The notes: a model not told the origin generated them from the sequence alone. DNA of 64,000 bases from Nocardioides daejeonensis (GCF_003194585.1 NZ_QHKZ01000003.1:496001-560000); one strand, 5' to 3'. Shown: positions 30,620 to 38,692, counted from the stretch's first letter. A program made the numbers and translations.

Positions 30620-31186
30620 ATGGCGTCCTTCACCCGTGCCGAGCTGGAGAGCTACCGCGACCAGGAGGTGCCCGACCTGCTCGGGCCGGACCTGCGACTC
30701 CTCTTCGTCGGCATCAATCCCGGGCTCTGGACGGCCGCCACGCAGACGCACTTCGCCCACCCCGGCAACCGCTTCTACCCGGCGCTGCTGAGGGCCGGGA
30801 TCATCCTCGAGCCGATCTCGCCCTCCGACGGGATGACCGACGCCGACCGGGCCGCGATGAAGGCGCGCGGCATCGGCATCACCAACGTCGTGGCACGAGC
30901 CACCGCCCGGGCCGACGAGCTGAGCCGTCAGGAGCTGGTCGCCGGCGGCGAGCGGTTGCGACGACTGGTCGAGGAGCGCGCGCCGCGGGTGGTGGCGGTC
31001 GCCGGGATCACGGCGTACCGCACCGCCTTCCGGGAGCCGAAGGCGAAGGCGGGCCTGCAGCCCTACGACTGGGGAACGAGCCAGGTCTGGGTGGTGCCGA
31101 ATCCCAGCGGGCTCAACGCCCACGACACCGTCGACTCGCTGGCTCGCGCCTACGCCGAGGCTGCCCGCGCCGCCGGCGTGCTCTGA
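30620..31186 (+). CDS. mug: G/U mismatch-specific DNA glycosylase (MUG/TDG family)
   Basis: 188 residues. Removes uracil or damaged cytosine derivatives opposite guanine to start base-excision repair. The family motif LLFVGINPGLWTA carries the Asn that activates water, HFAHPGNRFYPALLRAGI lines the base pocket, GITNVV follows, and the intercalation loop is VVPNPSGLNAH. Length is usual for bacterial MUG. Start ATG at 30620. The stop codon is followed after 2 nt by a 22-bp repeat array. Confidence 0.88.
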   Translation: MASFTRAELESYRDQEVPDLLGPDLRLLFVGINPGLWTAATQTHFAHPGNRFYPALLRAGIILEPISPSDGMTDADRAAMKARGIGITNVVARATARADELSRQELVAGGERLRRLVEERAPRVVAVAGITAYRTAFREPKAKAGLQPYDWGTSQVWVVPNPSGLNAHDTVDSLARAYAEAARAAGVL

Positions 31187-31188
31187 GC

Positions 31189-31381
31189 GTCGAGTTCGCG
31201 CAAATCACGGTTCGAGTCAGCGCATATGGCGCGTTGAGTGCGCGCGTATTGCGCAGGCACTGCCATTCGCGCTAACTCAACGCACCATTCGCGCGCACTC
31301 AACGCGTCGTATGCGCGAAGTGAACACCTCATTTGCGCGCACTCGACCCGGCGTACGCGCGCACTCGACCCGACGTACGCC
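31189..31381. repeat. 22-bp tandem repeat array, family 2, between convergent genes
   Basis: Downstream of mug, three plus-strand units begin near 31189, 31210 and 31233 (GTCGAG/GTTGAG followed by TGCGCGCGTATTGCGC-like sequence). After a ~20-nt spacer, five units read on the minus strand (31276-31297, 31298-31319, 31320-31341, 31342-31363 and the partial 31364-31381). The array fills essentially the whole gap between two stop codons. Copies are more diverged than those at 61.7 kb. Confidence 0.9.
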
Positions 31382-31385
31382 GTGC

Positions 31386-32000
31386 TCAGTTGGCGTACTT
31401 GACGGTGACCTCGTTGGAGCGCACGTTCTTGGCGCTGTCGACGACACGCCAGGAGACCTCGCCGCTGCGGTAGGTCTCGACGTAGGTGGAGAAGGTCTCG
31501 TTGGCGACGTTGACGTCGAGCGGGAACTCCTCCCAGGCGCCGTTGCCGCTCTTGTACTCGATGTCGAGCACGGTGCCCTCGCCGCCCGGGTAGATGCCGG
31601 AGAGGTAGAGCTGCTCCCCCGGGGAGACCTCGAAAGCACCTTGGCTCAGCGTGATCCGACCCTCCGCGGCGCTCTCGCTCTCGGTCGGATCCTCACTGGT
31701 CTCGCTCTCCTCCGGGTCGGCCGACTCGGAGCCACTGCCGCTCGCCTCGTCGTCCGTGGGAGCGAGGGTCACCAGCGGACCGGAGGCCTCCGTGGTGCGG
31801 GACGGCTTCGGCATGTAGAGCGAGGCGCCTCCCTCGCCGGACGAGTTCGCTGCCGCGTCACTCGCGTCGCTGAGGCCCAGCACCCGGGTCGCGGTGACCA
31901 CGCCGATCCCGCCGAGCACGCCGACGACCACCGCGACGGCCGCCAGCGCGACCAACCCGTTGACGACCGGGTTCTCTTCTCGACTGTCCTTCTCGGACAC
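31386..32000 (-). CDS. Membrane-anchored surface protein with Ser/Glu-rich stalk
   Basis: 204 residues from a GTG at 32000 preceded by GGAG at good spacing; the longer frame to 32039 lacks a ribosome site. A short cytosolic N-terminus is followed by one membrane helix (VNGLVALAAVAVVVGVLGGIGVV), an extracytoplasmic low-complexity stalk (SGSGSESADPEESETSEDPT, about 95-115), and a C-terminal beta-rich domain of about 85 residues (ITLSQGAFEVSPGEQLYLSG ... WRVVDSAKNVRSNEVTVKY). The latter resembles an Ig-like/Big-type fold. No enzyme motif. Probably exposed on the cell surface; function unknown. Confidence 0.7.
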   Translation of the reverse strand: MSEKDSREENPVVNGLVALAAVAVVVGVLGGIGVVTATRVLGLSDASDAAANSSGEGGASLYMPKPSRTTEASGPLVTLAPTDDEASGSGSESADPEESETSEDPTESESAAEGRITLSQGAFEVSPGEQLYLSGIYPGGEGTVLDIEYKSGNGAWEEFPLDVNVANETFSTYVETYRSGEVSWRVVDSAKNVRSNEVTVKYAN

Positions 32001-32196
32001 GGTGGCTCCACAGGCTCGGTTCGGAGGTTGAGGGGCCATTCTTGCAAAGGTCGGCGAATATCCCGCTCTCGCGGGCCTCTCCTGCCGGCGGTTCCGTCAG
32101 CAGGGGCTGTCAGGCGGGGCGGCAACCGGACGCATCCGCCCTACTCAGTCCGCGCACGCCGGGGCGCGTCCCGGACGCTCCGGCCCGGGAGCCGGG

Positions 32197-32631
32197 TCAG
32201 AACCCGCGCATCCAGACGTTCTCGTCGATCAGGTGCCGGGAGCGCCAGCCATCGACCGTACGCACCATCGTGTGGTGGTAGTAACCGCCGACCTCGACCA
32301 GGTTCTCCGTGCCGTCGGGCGCCGTTGCGACCATCGGGTTGGTGAAGTACGCCGTCACCCGCGCCTCAGCACGCTCCGGCCCGGCGAAGGCGATGGAGAC
32401 CTGGCCGATGATGTGCTGGTAGCGCGCGAAGCCGCTCAACCCGCGCTCCACCCACGGCACCACCTCGTCCGGCGGCCCGATCGGCCCGCCCACCGAGGAG
32501 TAGTCGAGCACCGCATCGGGGGTGAAGACATCGCCGGGCAGGTCGGCGAAGCTGCGCGTGTCGATCGCGCGGGTGTAGCGGGTGATCACGTCGGTCACCT
32601 CGAGCCGATCACCGATCTCGGACAGGTCCAC
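32197..32631 (-). CDS. NTF2-like (SnoaL-type) family protein
   Basis: 144 residues with the NTF2-like alpha+beta cone pattern: an N-terminal helix EIGDRLEVTDVITRYTRAIDT, then VFTPDAVLDYS, RYQHIIGQVSIAF, ARVTAYFTNPMV and GGYYHHTMVRTVDGWRSRHL. It matches SnoaL-like proteins related to ketosteroid isomerase, scytalone dehydratase and small ring-hydroxylating subunits. GTG at 32631 has a GGGAGG site. It is divergent from the LLM oxidoreductase and shares with it an 84-nt region carrying a KstR-like operator, which would let one repressor control both. The precise reaction is unknown. Confidence 0.75.
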   Translation of the reverse strand: MDLSEIGDRLEVTDVITRYTRAIDTRSFADLPGDVFTPDAVLDYSSVGGPIGPPDEVVPWVERGLSGFARYQHIIGQVSIAFAGPERAEARVTAYFTNPMVATAPDGTENLVEVGGYYHHTMVRTVDGWRSRHLIDENVWMRGF

Positions 32632-32691
32632 GGAAGCCTCCCAGCCATGCGGGACGGGGTTCGTCCACCGGGATGCACACTTCCAGAAAAG

Positions 32692-32705
32692 TGAAACGAG
32701 TTCTA
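32692..32705. promoter_or_regulatory. KstR-like operator overlapping a leaderless promoter (LLM gene)
   Basis: TGAAACGAGTTCTA fits the KstR consensus TNNAACNNGTTNNA at every fixed position. Its last two bases begin TAGTGT, a TANNNT -10 box ending 6 nt before the ATG at 32716. That spacing suits a leaderless transcript, and no ribosome site is seen. It could also control the divergent NTF2-like gene. Confidence 0.65.
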
Positions 32706-32715
32706 GTGTGCATCC

Positions 32716-33591
32716 ATGCGATTCACCTACGCCGAAGCCATGACCCGGGCCCACTACTACGCCCCGCTCGCCCAGGCTGCGGAGGCGGCCGGGTACACCT
32801 CGATGACCGTCGCCGACTCGCTGATCTACCCCAGGGAGTCCGACTCCCGCTATCCGTACACGGACACCGGCGACCGCGAGTTCCTCGAGGACAAGGAGTT
32901 CATCGAGACGATGATCTTCTGCGCGCACGTCTTCGCAGTCACCAAGACGCTGCGGCTCACCCCCTTCGTGCTCAAGCTGCCGGTGCGGCCGCCCGTGCTC
33001 ATCGCCAAGCAGGCATCCTCGGTCGCCTTCCTCTCCGACAACCGCCTCACCATGGGCGTGGGCCTCTCGCCCTGGCCCGAGGACTTCGAGGCCCTGGGCG
33101 TGCCGTGGGCCAAGCGTGGCAAGCGGATGGACGAGTGCATCGACATCTTCCGCGGCCTCACCTCCGGTGAGTTCTTCGGCTACGCGGGCGAGTTCTATGA
33201 GATCGCCGAGATGAAGCAGACTCCCGCCCCGACCAAGCCGATCCCCCTGCTTGTCGGTGGACACAGCGACGCCGCGCTGCGCCGCGCCGTACGCAAGGGC
33301 GATGGCTGGATGCACGCCGGCGGCGACGGCGAGGAGCTCGACCGCCTGCTCGGTCGTCTCGCCGAGATCCGCAAGGAAGAGGGCGACACTCGCGACGACT
33401 TCGAGATCCACGTGATCTCCTACGACGCCTACACCCTGGACGGCATCAAGCGCCTGGAGGACAAGGGCGTCACCGACTGCATCGTCGGCTTCCGGGTGCC
33501 CTACATCGTGGGCCCGGACCCCGAGCCGATCGAGACGAAGATCGAGGCCCTGAACCGCTACGCAGACAGCATCATCTCGAAGGTGGAGTGA
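32716..33591 (+). CDS. LLM-class (F420-dependent type) flavin oxidoreductase
   Basis: 291-residue luciferase-like monooxygenase/F420 oxidoreductase with a TIM-barrel fold. Typical segments are AQAAEAAGYTSMTVADSL near the N-terminus, LRLTPFVLKLPVRPPVLIAKQASSVAFLSDNRLTMGVGLSPWPEDFEALGVPWAKRGKRMDECIDI, then PIPLLVGGHSDAALRRAVRKGDGWM. In actinobacteria such proteins usually use F420 or FMN to reduce or oxygenate lipid-like substrates. The next gene starts 2 nt after its stop. The start is probably leaderless, 10 nt after a KstR-like operator. Confidence 0.87.
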   Translation: MRFTYAEAMTRAHYYAPLAQAAEAAGYTSMTVADSLIYPRESDSRYPYTDTGDREFLEDKEFIETMIFCAHVFAVTKTLRLTPFVLKLPVRPPVLIAKQASSVAFLSDNRLTMGVGLSPWPEDFEALGVPWAKRGKRMDECIDIFRGLTSGEFFGYAGEFYEIAEMKQTPAPTKPIPLLVGGHSDAALRRAVRKGDGWMHAGGDGEELDRLLGRLAEIRKEEGDTRDDFEIHVISYDAYTLDGIKRLEDKGVTDCIVGFRVPYIVGPDPEPIETKIEALNRYADSIISKVE

Positions 33592-33593
33592 TC

Positions 33594-34799
33594 ATGACCG
33601 ACCGGGAGCACACGGGATACGACGCCGCGGCCGGCCTCACCGCCGCCACTCAGGCCTTCGCCGACGCCGTTCGCGAGGCGGAGCAGCTGATCGCCAACCC
33701 ACCGTTCCCGGTCGGTCCTCAGGACCTGGCCGAGGGCTACGACTATCTCGCCGGCAGCATCCGCTCGGCGGTGCAGATGGCCTTCGACCACGACCTCGAG
33801 CACCCGGTGCTCATCAACCCCACCCACCAGTACGCGCGCCAGGGCCTGGACAACCCCGATGCGATCTACTTCAACGCCTACCTGACCGAGGGTGCGTCGT
33901 ACGTCGTCTCAGGGGTGCGCGGCACGACCGCCGACCTCTCCTTCCAGATCATGGACGGCGGCTACACCGCTGACGGCAGCCCGACCAGCCTGGCGGCGTT
34001 CGACGACCGGGAGCTGGAGGTGGCCGACGACGGCACCTTCGAATGGCGCTTCGGCCCGGAGCTGGGGCTGAAGAAGGGCTCCACTCTGATCATCCGCGAG
34101 GTCTACGACGACTGGACGACCGAGGAGCGGGGCCAGATCCGGATCCAGCGGCTCGACACCGCCGGGCGTCCCCGCGCGGCCTTCGACCCGGCCAAGGTGG
34201 CGAAGCGGTTCGGCGTCGCGGCCAAGCTGCTCACCGGCCGGATCCCCACCTGGTTCGCCTTCCCCGAGTGGTTCACCTACAAGGAGCCGGTCAACACCCT
34301 GACCGCCCCGCAGTCGACCCCGGGCGGCCTGACCAGCCAGTTCTCCTCGATCGGCCACTACGACCTCGCACCGGTCGACGGCCGGGAACGGGCGATGATC
34401 GTCAGCGTCCCCGTCTGCAACGCCGCGCCCTACCAGGCCATCCAGATCGGATCGCGCTGGTATGTCTCCACCGACTACGAGCACCACCAGACCTCGCTGA
34501 CCCGCGCCCAGTCGCAGGCCGACCCCGACGGCGTCCTGCGCTACGTGATCTCGGAGTCGAACCCGGGCGTCGCGAACTGGCTCGAGACGACCGGTCACGA
34601 GCAGGGGGTCATGATGCTGCGCTGGCAGCGCACCGCCCGCGCCCTGACCCCGGACGACGGCCCGCAGGTCGAGGTGGTCTGGCTCGACGAGCTCGAGCAG
34701 CACCTGCCGTACGTCGAGTGCAACCGGGTGACACCCGAGGAGTGGGCTACCCGCATCGAGGCCCGCCAGGTCGGCATCGCGCGCCGCATGCTCTCCTGA
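33594..34799 (+). CDS. Uncharacterised 401-aa protein, possibly DUF1214-like
   Basis: I do not firmly recognise this protein. It is soluble, with no signal peptide. The N-terminal ~80 residues are helical (AFADAVREAEQLIANPPFP). A beta-rich middle follows (DAIYFNAYLTEGASYVVSGVRGTTADLSFQIMDGGY), and the last part has YVISESNPGVANWLETTGHEQGVMMLRWQRT. The middle and C-terminal blocks recall DUF1214/DUF1254-type domains, tentatively. ATG at 33594 has a GGAG site inside the end of the LLM gene; the gap is 2 nt, so the two are coupled. Its place between an oxidoreductase and an SDR suggests a lipid or steroid-related role. Confidence 0.6.
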   Translation: MTDREHTGYDAAAGLTAATQAFADAVREAEQLIANPPFPVGPQDLAEGYDYLAGSIRSAVQMAFDHDLEHPVLINPTHQYARQGLDNPDAIYFNAYLTEGASYVVSGVRGTTADLSFQIMDGGYTADGSPTSLAAFDDRELEVADDGTFEWRFGPELGLKKGSTLIIREVYDDWTTEERGQIRIQRLDTAGRPRAAFDPAKVAKRFGVAAKLLTGRIPTWFAFPEWFTYKEPVNTLTAPQSTPGGLTSQFSSIGHYDLAPVDGRERAMIVSVPVCNAAPYQAIQIGSRWYVSTDYEHHQTSLTRAQSQADPDGVLRYVISESNPGVANWLETTGHEQGVMMLRWQRTARALTPDDGPQVEVVWLDELEQHLPYVECNRVTPEEWATRIEARQVGIARRMLS

Positions 34800-34932
34800 C
34801 TCGATCCCCCGTCGCTATAACCGCCCGGTTCTGGTCGCTTCGCAGGGCTTGAGCCAAGGGGTCGCTTGCGATGGCGGCACCGCCCAGGCGAGCCCAGCCG
34901 CCCGCGCACCGAAACCGGCACTCGACGTGAAC

Positions 34933-34946
34933 TGAAACACGTTCTA
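34933..34946 (+). promoter_or_regulatory. KstR-like operator overlapping a leaderless promoter (SDR gene)
   Basis: TGAAACACGTTCTA matches TNNAACNNGTTNNA at all fixed positions and differs from the site at 32692 only in the two central bases. TACCCT (TANNNT) overlaps its end and finishes 6 nt before the ATG at 34957. As at 32692, the operator ends exactly 10 nt before the start codon and no ribosome site is present. Confidence 0.65.
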
Positions 34947-34956
34947 CCCTCTCGAC

Positions 34957-35742
34957 ATGGTGAACTTGCTGCAGGACAAGGTGATCGTGCTCTCCGGCGT
35001 CGGCCCCGGCCTCGGCCGTGCACTGGGTGAGGAGGCAGCGCAGGCAGGAGCCGATCTGGTGCTCGTCTCCCGGACCGAGCGTCGACTGGAGAAGATGGCC
35101 GAGGTGGTCCGGTCCTACGGACGCCGCGCGCTCGTCGTACCGACTGATATCAACGACGAGGAGCAGCGGGCCGCATTGGTCGAGGCGACGTTGGCGGAGT
35201 TCGGTCGGGTCGACTGCCTGATCAACAACGCGTTCGCCATCCCGCCAATGGACCCGATCAGCACACTGACGGTCGAGAGCCTGCGGACCGCGCAGGAGAC
35301 CAACGTCTTCGCCCCGCTCCGGCTCTCTTCGCTCTTCGCCGACGCCCTTGCCGAGTCGAAGGGCTCGATCATCATGGTGAACTCGTGCGTGGTGCACTCC
35401 TCCCAGCCCGAGTACTCCGGCTACAAGCTCTCCAAGGGCACGCTGGCCCACCTTGCCTCGTCGCTCGCTACCGAGCTCGGGCCTCGAGGCATCCGCGTCA
35501 ACTCGATCGCGCCGTCGTACATCTACGAAGACGTCAACAAGGCCTACTTCGACTGGATCGCCAGCGAGTCCGGGCGCACCCACGAGGAGGTGTACGCCGA
35601 GAAGGCGGACCCCACCGACCTCAAGCGTCTGGCGACACCCGACGAGGTCGCCCGCGCCGCGCTCTTCTTCGCCAGCGACTGGTCGAGCGCCGTCACCGGC
35701 ACCATGCTCAACGTCGACTGCGGCGAGTTCCACAACAACTGA
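34957..35742 (+). CDS. SDR family oxidoreductase
   Basis: 261-residue classical short-chain dehydrogenase/reductase with a Rossmann fold. Cofactor loop VLSGVGPGLGRALGEE (variant of TGxxxGxG, about 13-20), INNAF (NNAG-like), catalytic Ser143 in IIMVNSCVVHSS, and Tyr153/Lys157 in PEYSGYKLSKGTLAH. C-terminal LKRLATPDEVARAALFFASDWSSAVTGTMLNVDCGEF is standard. The cofactor is probably NAD(H) or NADP(H); the substrate is likely a hydroxy- or keto-lipid or steroid, judged only from the operator and neighbours. The sulfotransferase follows 67 nt later. Confidence 0.9.
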   Translation: MVNLLQDKVIVLSGVGPGLGRALGEEAAQAGADLVLVSRTERRLEKMAEVVRSYGRRALVVPTDINDEEQRAALVEATLAEFGRVDCLINNAFAIPPMDPISTLTVESLRTAQETNVFAPLRLSSLFADALAESKGSIIMVNSCVVHSSQPEYSGYKLSKGTLAHLASSLATELGPRGIRVNSIAPSYIYEDVNKAYFDWIASESGRTHEEVYAEKADPTDLKRLATPDEVARAALFFASDWSSAVTGTMLNVDCGEFHNN

Positions 35743-35809
35743 CCACGAAGGTCGAGCCCGACAGACGGCAGTCGAGCCCGTCGAGACCACCCACGAACGA
35801 GGAGACCCC

Positions 35810-36946
35810 ATGGCCCGCGAACGCTCCGACGTCGGCACCTACGACGACATCGCCGCTGCGGCAGTACGCACCACCGGGCTGAGCGACTTCGGCGGCACCG
35901 AGCACGAGGCGGGCCTGCGCCTGCTCGTCGACGACCTCAACGCGCCGACGGCCGGCCTGACCGGGGTCGGCAACTACATGCAGCGCGCTCAGGTGAAGAG
36001 CGCCCTCGTCGGCCGCCTGCTGAGCCAGCACGGCTTCGGCGCCCACCCGGGCTACGCCGAGGTCAAGATCGAGCGGCCGATCTTCGTGGTCGGCCTCCCG
36101 CGCACCGGCACCACGGCACTGCACCGCCTGCTCACCGTCGACGAACGGCACCAGGGGCTGGAGGTGTGGCTGACCGAGTACCCGCAGCCCCGTCCGCCGC
36201 GGGAGACCTGGGAGGCAGATCCGATCTTCGCCGGGATCAACGCCGCCTACTCCCAGCACCACATCGAGAGCCCCGAGTTCATGGGGATCCACTACATCGA
36301 CGCCACCACCGTCGAGGAGTGCTGGCGGATCCTGCGTCAGGCAGGCATGTCGATCAGCTACGAGTCGCTCGCTGACGTGCCCAACTACTCCGCCTGGCTG
36401 GCCGCGCAGGACTGGACCCCCGCGTACGAGCGCTACAAGGCGAACCTGCAGCTCATCGGCATGAACGACCAGGATCGCCGCTGGGTGCTCAAGAACCCGT
36501 CGCACCTGGCTGCGCTCGATGCGCTGATGGCTGTCTTCCCGGACGCGCTCGTCGTGCAGACCCATCGGGACCCGGTGGTCTCCATCGCCTCGGCCTGCTC
36601 GCTCTCCGCCGAGGCCACCGCCGGCTGGTCCACGACCTTCGTCGGCGAACGCATCGGCGAGACCCAGCTCGAGATGCTGGCCCGCTCGCACGCCTCCTTC
36701 GCCGAGGCTCGCAAGAAGTACGACCCGGCGCAGTTCGTCGACGTCGACTACCGCGAGTTCGTCGCCAACCCGATCTCGGTCACCCGCTCGATCTACGACG
36801 CCTTCGGCCTGGACTGGTCGAAGCAGGTCGCCACCGAGGTCGAGGCGATGGACGCCGAGTCCAAGAAGGGCGGACGCCGCCCCGCTCACCAGTACTCCCT
36901 CGCCGACTACGGGCTCACCGAGGAGCAGGTGCGCGCTGCCTTCTAA
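35810..36946 (+). CDS. Sulfotransferase family protein
   Basis: 378 residues with a P-loop sulfotransferase fold. The 5'-phosphosulfate loop is PIFVVGLPRTGTTALHRLL (about 90-108), and the 3'-phosphate segment is VVQTHRDPVVSIASACSL. Helices before the P-loop (DLNAPTAGLTGVGNYMQRAQVKSAL) are typical of the large actinobacterial branch often found in steroid and lipid clusters, where real sulfotransfer has rarely been shown. ATG at 35810 is preceded by GAGGAGA. It shares direction with the SDR gene and probably its KstR-like promoter. A 34-bp palindrome starts 6 nt after its stop. Confidence 0.85.
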   Translation: MARERSDVGTYDDIAAAAVRTTGLSDFGGTEHEAGLRLLVDDLNAPTAGLTGVGNYMQRAQVKSALVGRLLSQHGFGAHPGYAEVKIERPIFVVGLPRTGTTALHRLLTVDERHQGLEVWLTEYPQPRPPRETWEADPIFAGINAAYSQHHIESPEFMGIHYIDATTVEECWRILRQAGMSISYESLADVPNYSAWLAAQDWTPAYERYKANLQLIGMNDQDRRWVLKNPSHLAALDALMAVFPDALVVQTHRDPVVSIASACSLSAEATAGWSTTFVGERIGETQLEMLARSHASFAEARKKYDPAQFVDVDYREFVANPISVTRSIYDAFGLDWSKQVATEVEAMDAESKKGGRRPAHQYSLADYGLTEEQVRAAF

Positions 36947-36951
36947 CCCTC

Positions 36952-37040
36952 CGTCAGTTTCCCCGCCCGGGCGGGGAAACTGACGCTTGTAGGCCGTAGC
37001 TACACACACCAAGCAACAGTTTCTGTCACACAGTGTGACG
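36952..37040. repeat. Compound palindromic element, copy 2
   Basis: A perfect 34-bp palindrome at 36952-36985 (arm CGTCAGTTTCCCCGCCC) is followed by GCTTG...GCCGTAGCTAC...CAAGC at 36984-37014 and by a third palindrome, GTCACACAGTGTGAC, at 37025-37039. The order and sequence of the three parts match the element at 25259-25343. It sits directly after the sulfotransferase stop codon and can serve as its terminator. Confidence 0.85.
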
Positions 37041-37168
37041 CGTGTGGCGAGGCGTGGGAGACCACGCGTGGCCCGTTCTGGGGCGTACTGGCTGTGCACC
37101 TTGCTGTTTCTCCACAAGAGGCTCTGCGGAGTACGCCGCGTGTCGGTCGGCGTGCCTAGCGTGACGGC

Positions 37169-37609
37169 ATGGATTCTTCTCCGAGTGTCGTCATCCCGGC
37201 AGGGTGGAGCTTCGAACGATGTCTTGAGACGGGCGTCGACCTGCTCCTCTCCGATCACCTGCCCGACAGCAGCTTCCGACCACGAGCGACGCTCACCAGT
37301 GCACCCTCCGCGTTGAGCCTGCGCGACCTCCTGCGGGTCCGGGTCGAGGAGTTGCGCGAAGCTCTGCAGGACGTCGACGTGGAGGATGCGGAGATCCACG
37401 ACCTCGGCATCACTGATGCCTGCTACGTACGAGTGCTGCACCGCCTCGACTCACGTGACGTCATCACCGAGATCTGGGTCTGGTTGCTGGCCGATACCGC
37501 CTGGACCCTCACCGCGACCGTCGACCATCGCGACTACGTGGACTTCTGCGACACCTTCGAGCTCCTGGCCACCTCGTTCCAGCCAGGCGCGTCGGGGACA
37601 GCCGCATGA
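37169..37609 (+). CDS. Hypothetical protein, 146 aa
   Basis: Not recognised. It begins MDSSPSVVIPAGWSFERCLE and has alternating beta strands and helices: PRATLTSAP, LSLRDLLRVRVEELREALQDVD, ACYVRVLHRLDS, VITEIWVWLLADTAWTLTATV, and a closing helix DYVDFCDTFELLATSFQPG. The overall layout, a strand-rich domain ending in an FELLATSFQP-like helix, resembles LpqN/DcrB-like small actinobacterial proteins, but without a signal peptide. The convergent sucrase/ferredoxin-like gene ends 49 nt away. Confidence 0.6.
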   Translation: MDSSPSVVIPAGWSFERCLETGVDLLLSDHLPDSSFRPRATLTSAPSALSLRDLLRVRVEELREALQDVDVEDAEIHDLGITDACYVRVLHRLDSRDVITEIWVWLLADTAWTLTATVDHRDYVDFCDTFELLATSFQPGASGTAA

Positions 37610-37657
37610 TCGGGCACAGGCTGGGGCACGCTCGCGGGGCCGGCAGCCCACACCTCG

Positions 37658-38590
37658 TCAGAGTCGGCGCCACCGGACGGTCGGCCTCGGCGCCAGGTCG
37701 CTGCAGCTCGCCCGCACCGCGGGCCCCTCCTCCTGTTCCAGCTCCACCGTCACGTGCCCGCCCTCGCGCACGAACGTGGCCGTTGCCCGTTGGCCTGACT
37801 CGGTGACCGTCGCCAGCTCCAGGTCATCGATCCCGCGCCACCCGTGCTGCTCCCGCAGCAGCACCTCAGCCACCTGTGCGGCAGGCGGATAGCAGACCCG
37901 GCCGCGCAGGTGGCTCGGCACCAGGTCGCCGCGCTGCGTGCTCTCGGCGACGGCGAGTGCGGCCGCCGGATCGAGCCGGCCGTAGGAGAGTCCGGAGGGC
38001 AAGGTCAGCATCGCTCCGGCGAAGCGATGGCCCCCCAGGTGCGTCACCTCCCAGGTCTCCTCCGGATAGTCCCGTGCCAGAGCCTTGGCGATCGGCCGAC
38101 CGAACTCGGCGCAGCAGGCGTCTCGCCTTCCGTTGGTGCAGACCAGGAGCAGCGGATGGCCGACCCGGTCCAAGCCAGCCATCCGTCCCCGGCCCCAGGC
38201 CCGAAGGTCGAGATCGAGCAGCTCGTCGGGGTCAGCGAGGAGTGCCGTGCCGAGCCACCGGCTCCCGGGCATGGTGTTCGCCCCATAGATCCGGAAGCCG
38301 TCCGCAGTGCCGGCTCGTCCGTGCCGACGGATCAGGTGCACCCGTACGCCGGCACTCTCCGCCCGGGCTGCCACCGTCGCCCGCACGTGATCGGGCAGGT
38401 CGCTCTCCGCGAAGGCTTTGCGGCCCCAACGTCCGGAGTGCTCAATGAGCAGGTGCGTGACGTCGTACGACGCCGTGCCGGCAAGCTGCTCGGCCCCAGC
38501 CCCGAGCGCGCAAGGCCGACGCTGCGGGCTCGGCACATCGCCGACCGGATCGGAGGGTGCATCCACCCCTCCAGTCTGCCGGACCGCCAC
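37658..38590 (-). CDS. Sucrase/ferredoxin-like (thioredoxin-fold) family protein
   Basis: About 310 residues of the Suc_Fer-like family, thioredoxin-fold proteins related to 2Fe-2S ferredoxins. Diagnostic core: LLLVCTNGRRDACCAEFGRPIAKALARDYPEE, WEVTHLGGHRFAGAMLTLPSGLSYGRL. Cys residues in CTNGRRDACC correspond to the conserved cluster/redox site, and the HLGGHRFA histidines are invariant in the family. The C-terminal ~70 residues form an extra beta domain. The start is uncertain: GTG at 38590 gives the longest frame, with later GTGs at 38566 and 38536. Physiological role unknown. Confidence 0.75.
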   Translation of the reverse strand: MAVRQTGGVDAPSDPVGDVPSPQRRPCALGAGAEQLAGTASYDVTHLLIEHSGRWGRKAFAESDLPDHVRATVAARAESAGVRVHLIRRHGRAGTADGFRIYGANTMPGSRWLGTALLADPDELLDLDLRAWGRGRMAGLDRVGHPLLLVCTNGRRDACCAEFGRPIAKALARDYPEETWEVTHLGGHRFAGAMLTLPSGLSYGRLDPAAALAVAESTQRGDLVPSHLRGRVCYPPAAQVAEVLLREQHGWRGIDDLELATVTESGQRATATFVREGGHVTVELEQEEGPAVRASCSDLAPRPTVRWRRL

Positions 38591-38692
38591 GCTCTGCCAC
38601 GGACCCCGGCTGCCGCACGTGCCGGATGTCGCGCGTGCCGGCTGCCGCGGACCCGGCTACCGCACGTGCCGGCTGCCGCGCGAGCCGGCGAG

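Noticed and set aside
31386..32039. Longer start (32039) for the surface-protein gene
   Set aside because: The GTG at 32000 has a proper GGAG site; the extra codons add a Cys/Pro-rich non-family stretch.
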